NCBI GenBank assembly: GCA_051453625.1
Contig: JBOZIK010000001.1
Coordinates: forward strand, 91,305,347 to 91,327,320
From: Welwitschia mirabilis
Lineage: Eukaryota; Gnetophyta; Gnetopsida; Welwitschiales
Direction of reading: 5' to 3'
Length of the DNA stretch: 21,974 nucleotides
Each line of letters starts with the position of its first letter. Position 1 is the stretch's first letter. Position numbers and translations under genes: made by a program. The notes below the pieces were generated by a model that was not told the DNA's origin, searched no databases, and worked only from the letters and a program-made list of their open reading frames with translations. Of this stretch, positions 21,491-21,974 are shown piece by piece.

Positions 21491-21504
21491 AAGTGGGAGG
21501 GGTC
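21491..21504 (+). other. Polypurine tract
   Basis: aagtgggaggggtc immediately precedes the TG that starts the 3' LTR at 21507. A GGGAGGGG-type purine run is the usual primer for plus-strand DNA synthesis in Ty3/gypsy elements, resistant to RNase H. Its position independently supports the LTR boundary. Confidence 0.8.
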
Positions 21505-21506
21505 TA

Positions 21507-21974
21507 TGCTACACTACTAACTTATGCATATTTGATAGGGTATTTTAAGTGGTTTTGTAGGCTAATAGATAGATAAATTCTTGATTTCCATAATAATGAA
21601 GAGATGAGATGATAAGGATGAAAACATGCAATATCCATAATGATTTATAACATTTTAAGCTATTTTAAATACTTTACATTTCTAAGATAACTTCCTATAA
21701 AAAATTAAGGCTAATGCACTAATTGAATGATTATCAAAGGCCATCATCCACCTCATCGTTTGGATGATTGTATGGATGACCATGCAAAGAGTGCCAACTG
21801 AATGCTGACTATAGTCTATCTAGTAGCTGATGTGGATTAACTATGAGGTGGAATCATTTCTTATATCATCTGGATGACTAGCTAGATGATGCTATTATAA
21901 CATCTATACTAAACATTCATCTAACTTCTGCCCCATGTTTTTTTCATTTCTCCTTGCATAACCATTACTGTTTA
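21507..21974 (+). repeat. 3' LTR, truncated by the window edge
   Basis: This matches 10194 to about 10660 along its whole visible length, for example the shared strings tttgatagggtatttt, ggatgaaaacatgcaat, gataacttcctataaaa and aacattcatctaacttct. Overall identity is about 80% by eye, with mostly transitions. The remainder and the target duplication lie outside the window. Confidence 0.85.

Larger units (their letters stand above)
10194..21974 (+). mobile_element. Athila-type Ty3/gypsy LTR retrotransposon, decayed, right end cut by window
   Basis: Two copies of the same terminal sequence lie in direct orientation at 10194 and 21507, enclosing gag, protease, RT, RNase H and integrase in that order. 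Protease before RT and integrase after RNase H is the Ty3/gypsy order. Athila-clade traits are the LIDIGASVNIMPLHI protease box, the long integrase-to-LTR region, and an additional ORF between integrase and the 3' LTR. The internal region is about 10.3 kb, counting 100 N. Every coding part is broken by stops, and several catalytic residues are lost. The five bases before the 5' LTR are attat; the matching target duplication cannot be tested because the 3' LTR runs off the window. Because of the duplicated gap flanks, the element may be a chimera of two copies. Confidence 0.85.

Noticed and set aside
1-21974. Repeat-induced point mutation as in fungi
   Set aside because: The pattern resembles it, but Athila-type elements are known from plants, where methylated-cytosine deamination gives the same changes.
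10194-21974. Dating the insertion from LTR divergence
   Set aside because: The 3' LTR is cut off, deamination inflates divergence, and the duplicated gap flanks suggest the two ends may come from different insertions.

Overview
This window looks like heterochromatic or intergenic DNA from a flowering plant: very AT-rich, strongly CpG-depleted, and built almost entirely of old, broken LTR retrotransposons. I see no intact gene and no tRNA, rRNA or CRISPR array. The plant assignment rests on the Athila-type Ty3/gypsy element that fills the right half, a clade known from plants; the species cannot be told from this sequence.

Layout. (1) Positions 1 to about 1316 hold a decayed Ty3/gypsy gag on the minus strand; its pol would lie left of the window. 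(2) From about 1317 to 4272 nothing is recognisable except a short AAG microsatellite and a slightly less AT-rich patch. (3) At about 4273-4805 (+) there is a decayed stretch with protein-like reading that I cannot identify. (4) Two collinear pieces of Ty1/copia reverse transcriptase/RNase H (+) lie at about 6985-7265 and 7624-7945, separated by about 360 bases of unrelated sequence. (5) At 9863-10162 (-) there is an open frame of unknown nature ending just before the next element. (6) From 10194 to beyond the right edge lies an Athila-type element on the plus strand: 5' LTR, degenerate primer-binding-site candidate, leader, gag, protease, RT, RNase H, integrase, about 2.2 kb of T-rich non-coding DNA, an additional ORF, polypurine tract and the first 468 bases of the 3' LTR.

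Decay mode. Nearly all in-frame stops are TAA, TAG or TGA where Gln, Arg or Trp codons would fit, which is the footprint of cytosine deamination (C to T, or G to A on the other strand) in methylated DNA. The additional ORF keeps one frame for about 460 codons despite about 23 stops, whereas pol also carries frameshifts. Several catalytic residues are lost by the same kind of change (integrase Glu to Lys, an RNase H Asp to Asn), so the element cannot move on its own.

Assembly caution. A run of exactly 100 N inside gag is flanked on both sides by the same 151-base gag segment, differing at about 15 positions. The contigs joined there probably come from two different copies, or a real tandem duplication is hidden. 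The 5' and 3' LTRs may therefore not belong to one insertion. I found no convincing new biological system; the items most worth checking are the unidentified coding-like segments, the additional ORF, the dispersed ATCATC-GATGAT palindrome family and the duplicated gap flanks.
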